From assembly GCA_902525615.1 (NCBI GenBank), contig CABZHT010000002.1:1-64000 (forward strand): DNA of 64,000 nucleotides. The letters run 5' to 3'. How positions within the stretch are numbered: the first letter of the stretch is position 1; the number at the start of each line of letters is the position of its first letter. The notes under the pieces are model-generated. The model saw nothing but the letters and a program-made list of their open reading frames with translations, did no database searches and was not told the DNA's origin. The translations under genes and the position numbers were made by a program. Shown here piece by piece: positions 9,128 to 17,761 of this stretch. The stretch comes from an uncultured Fidelibacterota bacterium. Its GTDB lineage: Bacteria > Fidelibacterota > Marinisomatia > Marinisomatales > Marinisomataceae.

Positions 9128-10114
9128 ATGATGAATAATCTTAAGATAAAAATAGCTCCAATACTAATTGGAGCTATTTTTATACTCCAATCTTGTACAA
9201 GCGAATCTTTAAAAAACTTTAAAACCCTTCCTGAAGAATTTCATACATTTCAAACACCTCAATCAAACATTGATAGTATTGCATTTTGGAAAAGTAAAGA
9301 TGAATCTATATCACATATTTATGTTACAGGCAAAGAAGATGGTGCAGTGCATATTTATAATGCTAATAATGGAGATTTCGTTGGCTTTCTTAAAAAAAAT
9401 AGTAGTGGTTTAGGTGAGTTTCAAAGACCAAATGGTATTTTAGTCCTTGAAAATATATTATATGTAGTTGAGCGAGACGCTCACAAAATCTCCGTATTTA
9501 CCTTGCCAGAATTAACATTTGAAAGCTCCATTGGATTCAACGAATTGCAATATCCTTACGGCATTACAGGTTTTGTAGATTCTATTGACAAATCTCATAA
9601 AATATTTGTTACAGATAATCCAAATGCAGGCCTTCCGCAGAAAGATCGTATTAAGCACTGGAAGATAAATTACAATGAGAATGTACAAATTGAATATTTG
9701 GGATTATTTGGTAATGAAAGGTTTAGGAAAGTAGAAACAATTGCTTGTGATAAAGAATATAATAGATTATTAGTTGCTGAAGAAGATATAGGTCAGAATA
9801 AAATTGTCTCTTTAAACCTTAATGACGGTAGTTTAGAATCAACTCCCTTAGATAAATTCAAATTTTTATATGAACCTGAAGGGTTGGCATTAATAACTGA
9901 ACTAGATATATGGATTGCCACTGATCAAAGTGAGGACGATAATAGATTTTATATTTTTGATAGAAAGAATTTATCGCTTGTAGATACAATTAGTTTGAAT
10001 GGTGTAACTAATACTGATGGAATTGCCGTTGGTAAAATAGATAAAAATTGGTTTTTATATGCTGTTGATGATGATAGACGTATCGGCTCTTTTAATCTCA
10101 GCAATTCATATTAA
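9128..10114 (+). CDS. beta-propeller phytase-like lipoprotein
   Basis: Lipobox ILQSC; YVTGKEDGAVHIYNANNGDFVGFL, VETIACDKEYNRLLVAEEDIG, EPEGLALI and NTDGIAVG resemble conserved blade motifs of beta-propeller phytases. Confidence 0.65.
   Translation: MMNNLKIKIAPILIGAIFILQSCTSESLKNFKTLPEEFHTFQTPQSNIDSIAFWKSKDESISHIYVTGKEDGAVHIYNANNGDFVGFLKKNSSGLGEFQRPNGILVLENILYVVERDAHKISVFTLPELTFESSIGFNELQYPYGITGFVDSIDKSHKIFVTDNPNAGLPQKDRIKHWKINYNENVQIEYLGLFGNERFRKVETIACDKEYNRLLVAEEDIGQNKIVSLNLNDGSLESTPLDKFKFLYEPEGLALITELDIWIATDQSEDDNRFYIFDRKNLSLVDTISLNGVTNTDGIAVGKIDKNWFLYAVDDDRRIGSFNLSNSY
9148..9181 (+). terminator. intrinsic-terminator-like hairpin inside the 5' end of the phytase-like CDS
   Basis: AAAAATAGCTCCAAT-acta-ATTGGAGCTATTTTT: perfect 15-bp stem, 4-nt loop, terminal T-run. 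Confidence 0.7.
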
Positions 10115-10203
10115 GATAAATTAGAATTATTATAAAAATTCAATCAAATCTTAAACAAACAAATAACAAATATACTTCAAATTCTTAGTTCATATTTTTC
10201 GAT

Positions 10204-10280
10204 GGGCTTAAAGTAGTACCTTAAAAACTCTTACCCTTAGTCAGTTTTCAATTACTGTATCTCTTTACTATTTTAAGCCC
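10204..10280. other. intergenic long-range inverted repeat, candidate structured RNA
   Basis: gggcttaaagtag (10204-10216) pairs with ctattttaagccc (10268-10280), 12 WC plus 1 GU; inner aaaact/agtttt pair at 10224-10229/10243-10248. Confidence 0.35.
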
Positions 10281-10331
10281 GGATTATTTTTACATATCTC
10301 TTTTAATTATTATGAATTAAAATTTATCCTA

Positions 10332-10943
10332 ATGAAACTCAGTCATATACTTTATAAGTCAAATAATCTTTCTAAATCTGTTCAGCAATTTCAAAATGAA
10401 GGATTTAAAGTACAATATGGAATGAAACATAATTCTAAGAATGCACTAATATATTTTTCAAAAGGACCATATATAGAAATTCTTGAAAAAGCCCCTATTT
10501 CAAATTTTTTAATGATGATATTAAGGTGGATTGATAAAACACATTTAGTGAAGCGTTTTAAGACTTGGGAAAATGCTCATGAAGGATATTTTGATATATG
10601 TTTAGAGAATTATGAAGATGATTTTAACAAAGAAATAGAAATATTGAATGAACATAAAGAACAATATTTTATTACGAAGAGTAGTAGGCTAGATCCATCA
10701 AATCGATTATTAAAATGGAAACTATTATTTCCAAAGAACATAAACCTACCTTTCTTTATGACATATTTTAATATTGATCCAAAACCAAAAAATTTTATTC
10801 ATCCAAATGGTATTAAAAGAATAAATAAGGTATCTTATAGCATAGATAATTCTCTAATTCTGATTTTTAAAAAATTGTGTGATGATAAAACAATCCAATT
10901 GACAAATCAAAAAGGGGCAATGAATGTTAGTTTTAAAAAATAA
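10332..10943 (+). CDS. VOC/glyoxalase-like domain protein
   Basis: MKLSHILYKSNNLSKSVQQFQNEGFKVQYG...NALIYFSKGPYIEILE. Confidence 0.7.
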   Translation: MKLSHILYKSNNLSKSVQQFQNEGFKVQYGMKHNSKNALIYFSKGPYIEILEKAPISNFLMMILRWIDKTHLVKRFKTWENAHEGYFDICLENYEDDFNKEIEILNEHKEQYFITKSSRLDPSNRLLKWKLLFPKNINLPFFMTYFNIDPKPKNFIHPNGIKRINKVSYSIDNSLILIFKKLCDDKTIQLTNQKGAMNVSFKK

Positions 10944-11478
10944 ATTTTATATGATCGTATGTTTATTATTCCAAACAATGATTTTTTCTCAAAATGTTGC
11001 AATGGTTGATGCATCGAATGATATTGGAATTGATAAATGGGGAATAGTAAATGATGGTGTTATGGGAGGTATCTCACAGTCCAATATTTATCTTAATGAA
11101 GTAAATAATATTATTTTTGCTGGTAATGTTTCTTTGGAAAATAATGGTGGATTTGCATCTATTAGAAGAGGGTTTGATGGAACAGAGCTTAAAGAATCTT
11201 CTGCATTTCTACTTCGAGTTAAAGGTGATGGTAATATCTATAAATTCCGCCTGACAATGAAGGGTGGTTATGCAAACTATTCTGCTGATTTTAAAACTAC
11301 AAAAAATCAATGGATGGATATTGAAATCCCTGTTGAAAATTTCAAACCCTATTACTTTGGTAGAAGTATTAGAGCACCAAAATTAAAAGTGTATAAAGTA
11401 AATTCTATGGGAATTCTTATTTCTGATAAACAGGAAGGAGATTTTTCATTAGAGATTGAATATATAAAAGCTTTTTAA
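10924..11478 (+). CDS. CIA30 family protein
   Basis: WGIVNDGVMGGISQSNIYL...NNGGFASIRR and C-terminal FRLTMKGGYANYSADF...PVENFKPYYFGR match CIA30 features. Confidence 0.8.
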   Translation: MLVLKNKFYMIVCLLFQTMIFSQNVAMVDASNDIGIDKWGIVNDGVMGGISQSNIYLNEVNNIIFAGNVSLENNGGFASIRRGFDGTELKESSAFLLRVKGDGNIYKFRLTMKGGYANYSADFKTTKNQWMDIEIPVENFKPYYFGRSIRAPKLKVYKVNSMGILISDKQEGDFSLEIEYIKAF

Positions 11479-11490
11479 TTAAATTTTTTG

Positions 11491-12690
11491 ATGGGGAAAC
11501 TTCTTTACAGATTTATAATTCTTATTTTTATTTCTTTAATGCTATCTTGTTCTGGAGGTAGCTCTACTCAGTCCGTTGAAGATGTTGGTGAAGAGACACC
11601 TAGTGAAAATACCGGGGGAGGATCGGGTGGAATCGTAGCTGAGCCTGTTGCTAGTTTTACAATTTCATCTTCAGGAGGAGAAGCTCCTCATGATGTGACA
11701 TTTACAAGCACATCTACTGGAGAAATCAACTCTTGGTTATGGAATGTTGATGATGATAGCGATTTTGAGAGCAATTATTTCTCTTTTACCCATACATATG
11801 AAACTGCAGGCAGCTTTGATATATCGCTAACTGTTACTGGTCCTGGAGGACAGAACATTTTTACAGATTATAATGCTGTCACTATTACAGAATCATCAAC
11901 ATCCACTCAAACTGGATTGTTAAGTAAGGATATGCAATATGACAATGAAACTAGAGAATACTTAATTTATATTCCTGAAAATTATGATAGTAACTCCTCC
12001 GTACCCATTTTATTTGCTTTTCATGGATTTGGTGGTTATTCACAATATTTTATCAATACGGCAGACTTTAGAGACTTAGCTGATCAATTCAACTTTATTG
12101 CAGTTTATCCTCAAGGGCTTGTTTGTCAAGATGGAACGACTTGGAATACTAACCCACCTGGAGGAGATAATAAATGTAGTCAAGATGACATTGGATTTTT
12201 TGCTGCATTATTAAATCAAATTTCAGTGGATTATAATATTGATTCTTATAAAGTATACTTGACTGGATTTTCAAATGGTGCAGACTTCACATATTCTATG
12301 GCATGTTATCAAAGCGATCTTGTAACAGCTATTGCCCCAGTGTCAGGTTTAATGCCAATGGATAATTCTAATGAATGTAACCCAAATCATGCTACTTCTT
12401 TAATGATTTTCAATGGTACAAATGATGATTCAAGGCCTTATAGCGGTATTGCTGGATATATGATGTCAGTTGATCAAACAGTATCATATTGGTCAAACTA
12501 TAATAATACTGACTCATCGCCTCAAACTAATATTGTGGGAAACATTGAAAACTATTCTTACTTGAATGGAAACAATAGCACCACGGTTGAACTCTTCAAG
12601 ATAATTAATGGATATCATACCTGGTTTAATTTATCTTTTAATGGAAATTCTATAGAGCAATTAATATGGAATTTCTTTTCACAGAATTGA
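11491..12690 (+). CDS. lipoprotein with PKD domain and CE1/LpqC-type (poly-hydroxybutyrate depolymerase-like) esterase domain
   Basis: Lipobox LMLSC; PKD FTSTSTGEINSWLWNVDDD...FTHTYETAGSFDISLTV; esterase REYLIYIPENYDSNSSVPILFAFHGFGG and nucleophile GFSNGAD. Confidence 0.85.
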   Translation: MGKLLYRFIILIFISLMLSCSGGSSTQSVEDVGEETPSENTGGGSGGIVAEPVASFTISSSGGEAPHDVTFTSTSTGEINSWLWNVDDDSDFESNYFSFTHTYETAGSFDISLTVTGPGGQNIFTDYNAVTITESSTSTQTGLLSKDMQYDNETREYLIYIPENYDSNSSVPILFAFHGFGGYSQYFINTADFRDLADQFNFIAVYPQGLVCQDGTTWNTNPPGGDNKCSQDDIGFFAALLNQISVDYNIDSYKVYLTGFSNGADFTYSMACYQSDLVTAIAPVSGLMPMDNSNECNPNHATSLMIFNGTNDDSRPYSGIAGYMMSVDQTVSYWSNYNNTDSSPQTNIVGNIENYSYLNGNNSTTVELFKIINGYHTWFNLSFNGNSIEQLIWNFFSQN

Positions 12691-12755
12691 TATATGAAGA
12701 TTTTTAAACAAAATTTAAATAATTATACATTTTTATTATTAAAATTATATATAAA

Positions 12756-13352
12756 ATGAAAAAATCATACATAGCTATTTTTACATTACTCTTAATACAT
12801 TGCTCTGATAGTACTACTGGTCCATCAAATACTCAACTACCATTAATTGAAGACTATCAGTTAGAGGTAGCTGAAGATAGTCAATTAGCCTCATCATTTC
12901 CCAAAACAAATAATTCATCTCGAGGATTAACTTATAATATTGATTCTGAGCCTACAAATGGACAATTAAATATTAGTGCAGGAAATTTTACATATATACC
13001 AAATTTAAATTTTTTTGGAATTGACTCTTTTACATATTCAATTTCTAATAATGATGAGTCTACTGATTCTGGCACAGTTACTATAAATGTACTTCCTGTT
13101 AATGATGCACCAACTGTTGAAAATGTAGATTTTTTTATTACATCAGGAGATAATTTATTAATTCTTACCGGTAATGATATTGATAACGACAATTTATATT
13201 TTACTATTGTTCGTTTTCCAACATCAGGTTCGTTAGATCTTGATATTAATCAAGTAACATATAATGGCCCTGCAGGTACTTTTTTCGATTATGTAGCCAA
13301 CGATGGAACAGTTGACAGCAATAAAGGAAGAGTATCTATTATTTCTCAATAG
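12756..13352 (+). CDS. lipoprotein with Ig-like / cadherin-like repeats
   Basis: Lipobox LIHCS; PTNGQLNISAGNFTYIPNLNFFGIDSFTYSISNNDESTDSGTVTINVLPVNDAP typical of the Ig-like fold. Confidence 0.8.
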   Translation: MKKSYIAIFTLLLIHCSDSTTGPSNTQLPLIEDYQLEVAEDSQLASSFPKTNNSSRGLTYNIDSEPTNGQLNISAGNFTYIPNLNFFGIDSFTYSISNNDESTDSGTVTINVLPVNDAPTVENVDFFITSGDNLLILTGNDIDNDNLYFTIVRFPTSGSLDLDINQVTYNGPAGTFFDYVANDGTVDSNKGRVSIISQ

Positions 13353-13367
13353 TTTTTCAAAGATTAT

Positions 13368-14312
13368 ATGGAAAAAACTGCTATAGTTGCTTTAGGGGGG
13401 AATGCTCTTTCAAATAAGAGTCAAGCTGGTACTGTCAAAGATCAGTTCAGTAATACACGTAAATCTCTAACTGAAATTGTAAAGTTTTTAAAAGAGGATT
13501 ATAACATCTGCATTACTCATGGAAATGGTCCGCAGGTTGGCGATGAATTGCTAAGAATGGATTTAACACAAAATGAAGTTTCTCCATTGCCACTAGGAGT
13601 TTGTGTAGCTGGTACTCAGGGGACTATCGGTTATATGATTCAACAAACCTTCCAGAATATATTAAACCAAGAAAAAATTGATAAGGAAGTTGTAACATTA
13701 GTCACGCAAGTAGTTGTGGATCCAAAACACCCTTCCTTGAAAAATCCAGAAAAATTTGTTGGAAAGCGTTTTTCAAAACAAGAAGCAGAAAAAAGAGCAA
13801 AAAATATGGGATGGATTGTGAAAGAACAAGATCCTGGAGAATGGAGAAGGGTAGTACCATCTCCGGATCCGGATTTTGTGATGCATGGTATAAGTATTAG
13901 AACACTAGTGCATGCTGGAATTGTTGTGCTTGCTGCTGGAGGTGGAGGTATTCCGGTTTTTGTTGATGAAAATGGAAATTTTAATGGTATCGATGCTGTT
14001 ATCGATAAAGATTTAACAGCTGCAAAGCTTGGAAGAGTCATTCGAGCTGATGAATACTACATTGTTACAGATATTGATCAAGTATATTTACATTATGGAA
14101 CTGAAAATCAATCTCCAATCGATCAAATGACAGATGTAGAAGCAAAAAAATACCAAGAGGAAGGTCATTTTCAACAAGGAAGTATGTGGCCAAAAATTCG
14201 TTCAGCTATTCACTTCTTAAAACATCATGGTAAAAAAGTAATTATTACCAATATTGATAATTTGCAGGATGCAATTGATGGAAAAGCTGGATCAACTATA
14301 GTAAAAGAATAA
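13368..14312 (+). CDS. arcC: carbamate kinase
   Basis: VALGGNALSN, THGNGPQVGDELLRM, RRVVPSPDP, AAGGGGIPV motifs. Confidence 0.95.
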   Translation: MEKTAIVALGGNALSNKSQAGTVKDQFSNTRKSLTEIVKFLKEDYNICITHGNGPQVGDELLRMDLTQNEVSPLPLGVCVAGTQGTIGYMIQQTFQNILNQEKIDKEVVTLVTQVVVDPKHPSLKNPEKFVGKRFSKQEAEKRAKNMGWIVKEQDPGEWRRVVPSPDPDFVMHGISIRTLVHAGIVVLAAGGGGIPVFVDENGNFNGIDAVIDKDLTAAKLGRVIRADEYYIVTDIDQVYLHYGTENQSPIDQMTDVEAKKYQEEGHFQQGSMWPKIRSAIHFLKHHGKKVIITNIDNLQDAIDGKAGSTIVKE

Positions 14313-14863
14313 TGGATTTATTTTCTGCTAACCAATTGATGTGGGCAGCTTTCATTGTTGGAAATAGTGCACCATTATTATTCATTACATTATATAAAAC
14401 ACAAAAAATATCAAGAGAACTTTTCAACCTATATTTTCTGGGTGTCTTTGTAGGTCTAACCTGGGAAATTCCTTTTGCCTTAGCAGGAAAATCATTTCAT
14501 TTAATTTTAATCGATTGGCCAATAGATCTTCCATTAGTTAGAAATATTACTTATTCATTTATTGATGGATTGATATTTCTGGCTGGAGTCTATTTAGCAA
14601 AAGTTTTTTTAAAAAATAAACAATTTCTTTACAACTATAATTCAACTGCATTATTTATAATGATTCTTTGGGGAAGTTTTTCTGAATTTTTAGTTGACCT
14701 AAATGGAAATGGAAAACTTTGGCTGTTTATTGAAAATTGGTATAACCCAGTATTCATAACAATAAATGACAATGGCTTAACAATTATTCCACAACTTATT
14801 TGGTTTGTAGCTCCAATTCTATATTATTTTACTGTTTTGAAATGTCTATCAAAGAAAATATAA
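14312..14863 (+). CDS. hypothetical multi-pass membrane protein
   Basis: ATG overlaps the carbamate kinase stop; several hydrophobic helices. Confidence 0.6.
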   Translation: MDLFSANQLMWAAFIVGNSAPLLFITLYKTQKISRELFNLYFLGVFVGLTWEIPFALAGKSFHLILIDWPIDLPLVRNITYSFIDGLIFLAGVYLAKVFLKNKQFLYNYNSTALFIMILWGSFSEFLVDLNGNGKLWLFIENWYNPVFITINDNGLTIIPQLIWFVAPILYYFTVLKCLSKKI

Positions 14864-15399
14864 GAAAAAAAAAACGATATGAAAGATCACTTCTTTCTGA
14901 TGCACATCTAGCTAGATTATCTAATAATTTTTTAACCCAATGGATGAAATTTTCGAAAGAATTATCTTATCAATCAATAGCAATATATTATCCATTTGAT
15001 AATGAAGCCTCTCCGCTTGAAATATTCAACTATCTTTATTCAAAAAATAAGGAAGTATTACTACCCGTAATTGAAAATAATTCAAAAACATTGTTATTTG
15101 CTAAGTATGATATTAAATCTGAGCTTGTGAAAAATAATTTTGGAATTGTTGAACCAAAAGATAAAGAGTTTGTAGATATTGAAAACATAGATATTGCATT
15201 GATACCTTGTGTTGCTTTTAATGACAAATTATTTCGCTTAGGAATGGGTGGTGGTTTTTATGATAGGACATTTTCTGAAAAATCATCAACTATTTTAATT
15301 GGTATGGCATATAGTTTCCAATATGAAAATGAGTCATTTCAAGAAAAACATGATGTAAAGATGGACTATGTCATTACCCAAAAAGGTATACTAAAGTAA
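14842..15399 (+). CDS. 5-formyltetrahydrofolate cyclo-ligase family
   Basis: Basic N-term KENIRKKKRYERSLLS; IAIYYPFDNEASP; LIPCVAFNDKLFRLGMGGGFYDRTF is the family signature. ATG 14842 preferred over 14800. Confidence 0.92.
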   Translation: MSIKENIRKKKRYERSLLSDAHLARLSNNFLTQWMKFSKELSYQSIAIYYPFDNEASPLEIFNYLYSKNKEVLLPVIENNSKTLLFAKYDIKSELVKNNFGIVEPKDKEFVDIENIDIALIPCVAFNDKLFRLGMGGGFYDRTFSEKSSTILIGMAYSFQYENESFQEKHDVKMDYVITQKGILK

Positions 15400-16113
15400 T
15401 TAAATTGGCTTTGAAGCTTGGTAGATATTTACGATACCTAATGATAAATATTTTATTTTAATATCTTCAAAACCAGCTTTCTCTAAAATTAATTGAAATT
15501 CTTTTCCATGTGGAAAATGTTCTGCTGAAGTTGAAAGATATTGGTAAGCCTTTTGATTTTTTGCGATCGTTCTTCCCAAAATAGGAACAACAAATTTTGT
15601 ATATAAAAAATAACCAAATCGAAATAGAAAAAAGGAAGGTACAGCAGTTTCAAGTATAATTAAATTCTTTCCGGGTTTTAAAACACGTTTAATTTCATGT
15701 AATCCCTGATTCAAATCTTCAAAATTTCTAACTCCAAAACCTACTGTTGCAGTATCAAAGGTATTATCTTCAAAACTCATATTTTCTGCATCCTCTAATT
15801 GGAATTTGACATTCGGCGCTTTTGCTACTTTAGTATTTGCTATGTCTAACATCATTGATGCGTTATCTACTCCAATAACTTCAACATCATCATCTGCGAA
15901 ACACAGTGCTATATCTCCAGTTCCTGTTGCTATATCTATTATTTTGTTTGGATTATCTTGCATAGAAAGATTATATACTATTTTTCTCCAATTCTTATCC
16001 ATATTCAATGTCATCATTTTGTTGATTTGATCATATCTAGATGATATATCATTAAACATGTCTTTTATTTGAATTTTTTTGGAATCTTGTTTTGATTTAT
16101 CGGGTTTAATCAT
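15400..16113 (-). CDS. ubiE: demethylmenaquinone/ubiquinone methyltransferase
   Basis: IKDMFNDISSRYDQINKMMTLNMDKNWRK, DIATGTGDIAL, NFEDLNQGLHEIKRVLKPGK, YLSTSAEHFPHGKEF. Confidence 0.95.
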   Translation of the reverse strand: MIKPDKSKQDSKKIQIKDMFNDISSRYDQINKMMTLNMDKNWRKIVYNLSMQDNPNKIIDIATGTGDIALCFADDDVEVIGVDNASMMLDIANTKVAKAPNVKFQLEDAENMSFEDNTFDTATVGFGVRNFEDLNQGLHEIKRVLKPGKNLIILETAVPSFFLFRFGYFLYTKFVVPILGRTIAKNQKAYQYLSTSAEHFPHGKEFQLILEKAGFEDIKIKYLSLGIVNIYQASKPI

Positions 16114-16127
16114 TTGAAAAGATAAAA

Positions 16128-16158
16128 AAAAGGGCTAGTAAATCACTAGCCCTTTTTT
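16128..16158. terminator. intrinsic terminator
   Basis: aaaaGGGCTAGT-aaatc-ACTAGCCCtttttt. Confidence 0.85.
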
Positions 16159-16177
16159 ATTTTATTCTTAGTACAAC

Positions 16178-17011
16178 CTATTTATTTGCACCTATCCAAT
16201 TATTAAATAATCCAATGTCTTCGTGTCTTCCTGGTGCCCAATATTTAGCATATGCCGCACCCTCTTCATCAGAAAATGCTTTTTGGAATAAAGCAGGATT
16301 ATCCTCGCCTGCAAAATCTGCATCTTCCATTGAATTATATTCTGAAATTGTTATGACGGGGGAATATCCATCAACAACTTTTCCAGACCATAAGTGTGTT
16401 AACACTTTTTGGCTTACAATTCTTGGATTTTTGCTAATAACTTCTTTTTGAAATTTCTTTAGAAGCTTGTAGCGCTCTTCAATCGAGCCATTTTCTACCA
16501 TACCCATAGGCTTAAAGTAAGCAACGCTGACTGTTACAACAGTTGATTCTCCAACTCCGCCAGTACGTTTCTTTTCTAAAGCAGTATGATTTTCAAAAAT
16601 ATGAAGATCCTCATGATAGTTTTCAAAATATTTTGCTTGAGCACTCCATGCAGCTCTTCTTTCTTCCTCATTTGGGAAAGCAATTTGTCTTATTTTTGCA
16701 GCTGTTCTGATAGCTTCAGTTGCATCTTCTACACTAGCATATTCATTTAAAATATGAACATCTTCTTGAGCACCGGTCCAATAATGATATAAGAACATAC
16801 TACTCTTAAGCATTTTGTTTGCTTGATTGGTTCTTGAATACCATGTATTCACAGCTTGATTTCTGTCTGCTGCAGATCCATCTTCAACTTCAGACATATT
16901 TGTCCATTTGTATTTACTCCACATTAGCACAGAATTATCTGTGCCATTCGAATTATATTGTGCGAAAGTAAAAGAAGATAGGATTGCGACTAATGTTAAT
17001 AGTTTTTTCAT
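16178..17011 (-). CDS. exported protein with two tandem related halves (dimeric alpha/beta-barrel-like?)
   Basis: Signal MKKLLTLVAILSSFTFAQ; SD GGAG before ATG 17011; halves share HxWxG...EYxSxEDA...EE..A..AKY...HEDIxxFxN pattern. Confidence 0.6.
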   Translation of the reverse strand: MKKLLTLVAILSSFTFAQYNSNGTDNSVLMWSKYKWTNMSEVEDGSAADRNQAVNTWYSRTNQANKMLKSSMFLYHYWTGAQEDVHILNEYASVEDATEAIRTAAKIRQIAFPNEEERRAAWSAQAKYFENYHEDLHIFENHTALEKKRTGGVGESTVVTVSVAYFKPMGMVENGSIEERYKLLKKFQKEVISKNPRIVSQKVLTHLWSGKVVDGYSPVITISEYNSMEDADFAGEDNPALFQKAFSDEEGAAYAKYWAPGRHEDIGLFNNWIGANK

Positions 17012-17095
17012 TTTATACTCCATTAATTATTAAAGATAATTTATATTAGCGATTCTTTATTTGAATTGTGTTAGTTTTTTTTGTTATTTTATTTT

Positions 17096-17743
17096 ATGTC
17101 CAAGCTCCCAAATCAATTTTTTTATTCCAAAAAAGAAGACAGATTAAATGTTTTATCACATGGTATCGGATTCATTTTAAGTATCGTAGGATTAATCTTT
17201 TTATTAAAAAAAGGTCTACAAGATTTTGATATAACACGTTTTTCAAGTTTTCTTATCTATGGTTTAAGCCTATCCATAATGTATATTGCTTCAACATTGT
17301 ACCATAATTCAAAAACTCCGAAAAGCCGATATGGATTTAGACTTTTTGATATGATATCCATCTACTTATTAATTGCAGGTTCTTATACTCCATTTACTTT
17401 AACTGTTTTAATTGATAATGGAGGTTTAACACTTTTTATTTTGGTGTGGTTAATAGCTATTTCTGGTATAATTTGGAAAATATTTACTGTTGGAAAATAT
17501 AATCTTGTCTCTACAATTTTATATATGTTTATGGGCGGTCTTTGGTTATTTTTCCTTGATGCGTTTATAAGTGAAATACCTCCAAATGCATTATCATGGA
17601 TTTATGCATCATGTTTGACTTATCTTATCGGTGTCTTTTTTTATCTTGCAGATTCCAAGGTAAAATACAACCATTTTATTTGGCATATTTTTGTTATGCT
17701 TGCTAGTGCTTTTCATTATATCTCCATTTACTTTTATATTTAA
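17096..17743 (+). CDS. hemolysin III / PAQR-family membrane protein
   Basis: EDRLNVLSHGIGFILS, SLSIMYIASTLYH, GSYTPFTL, H near C-term; seven hydrophobic helices. Confidence 0.9.
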   Translation: MSKLPNQFFYSKKEDRLNVLSHGIGFILSIVGLIFLLKKGLQDFDITRFSSFLIYGLSLSIMYIASTLYHNSKTPKSRYGFRLFDMISIYLLIAGSYTPFTLTVLIDNGGLTLFILVWLIAISGIIWKIFTVGKYNLVSTILYMFMGGLWLFFLDAFISEIPPNALSWIYASCLTYLIGVFFYLADSKVKYNHFIWHIFVMLASAFHYISIYFYI

Positions 17744-17761
17744 CCTTCCTATCTTGATTAA

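Noticed and set aside
13640-14041. Minus-strand 133-aa ORF
   Set aside because: Antisense to carbamate kinase; no family features.
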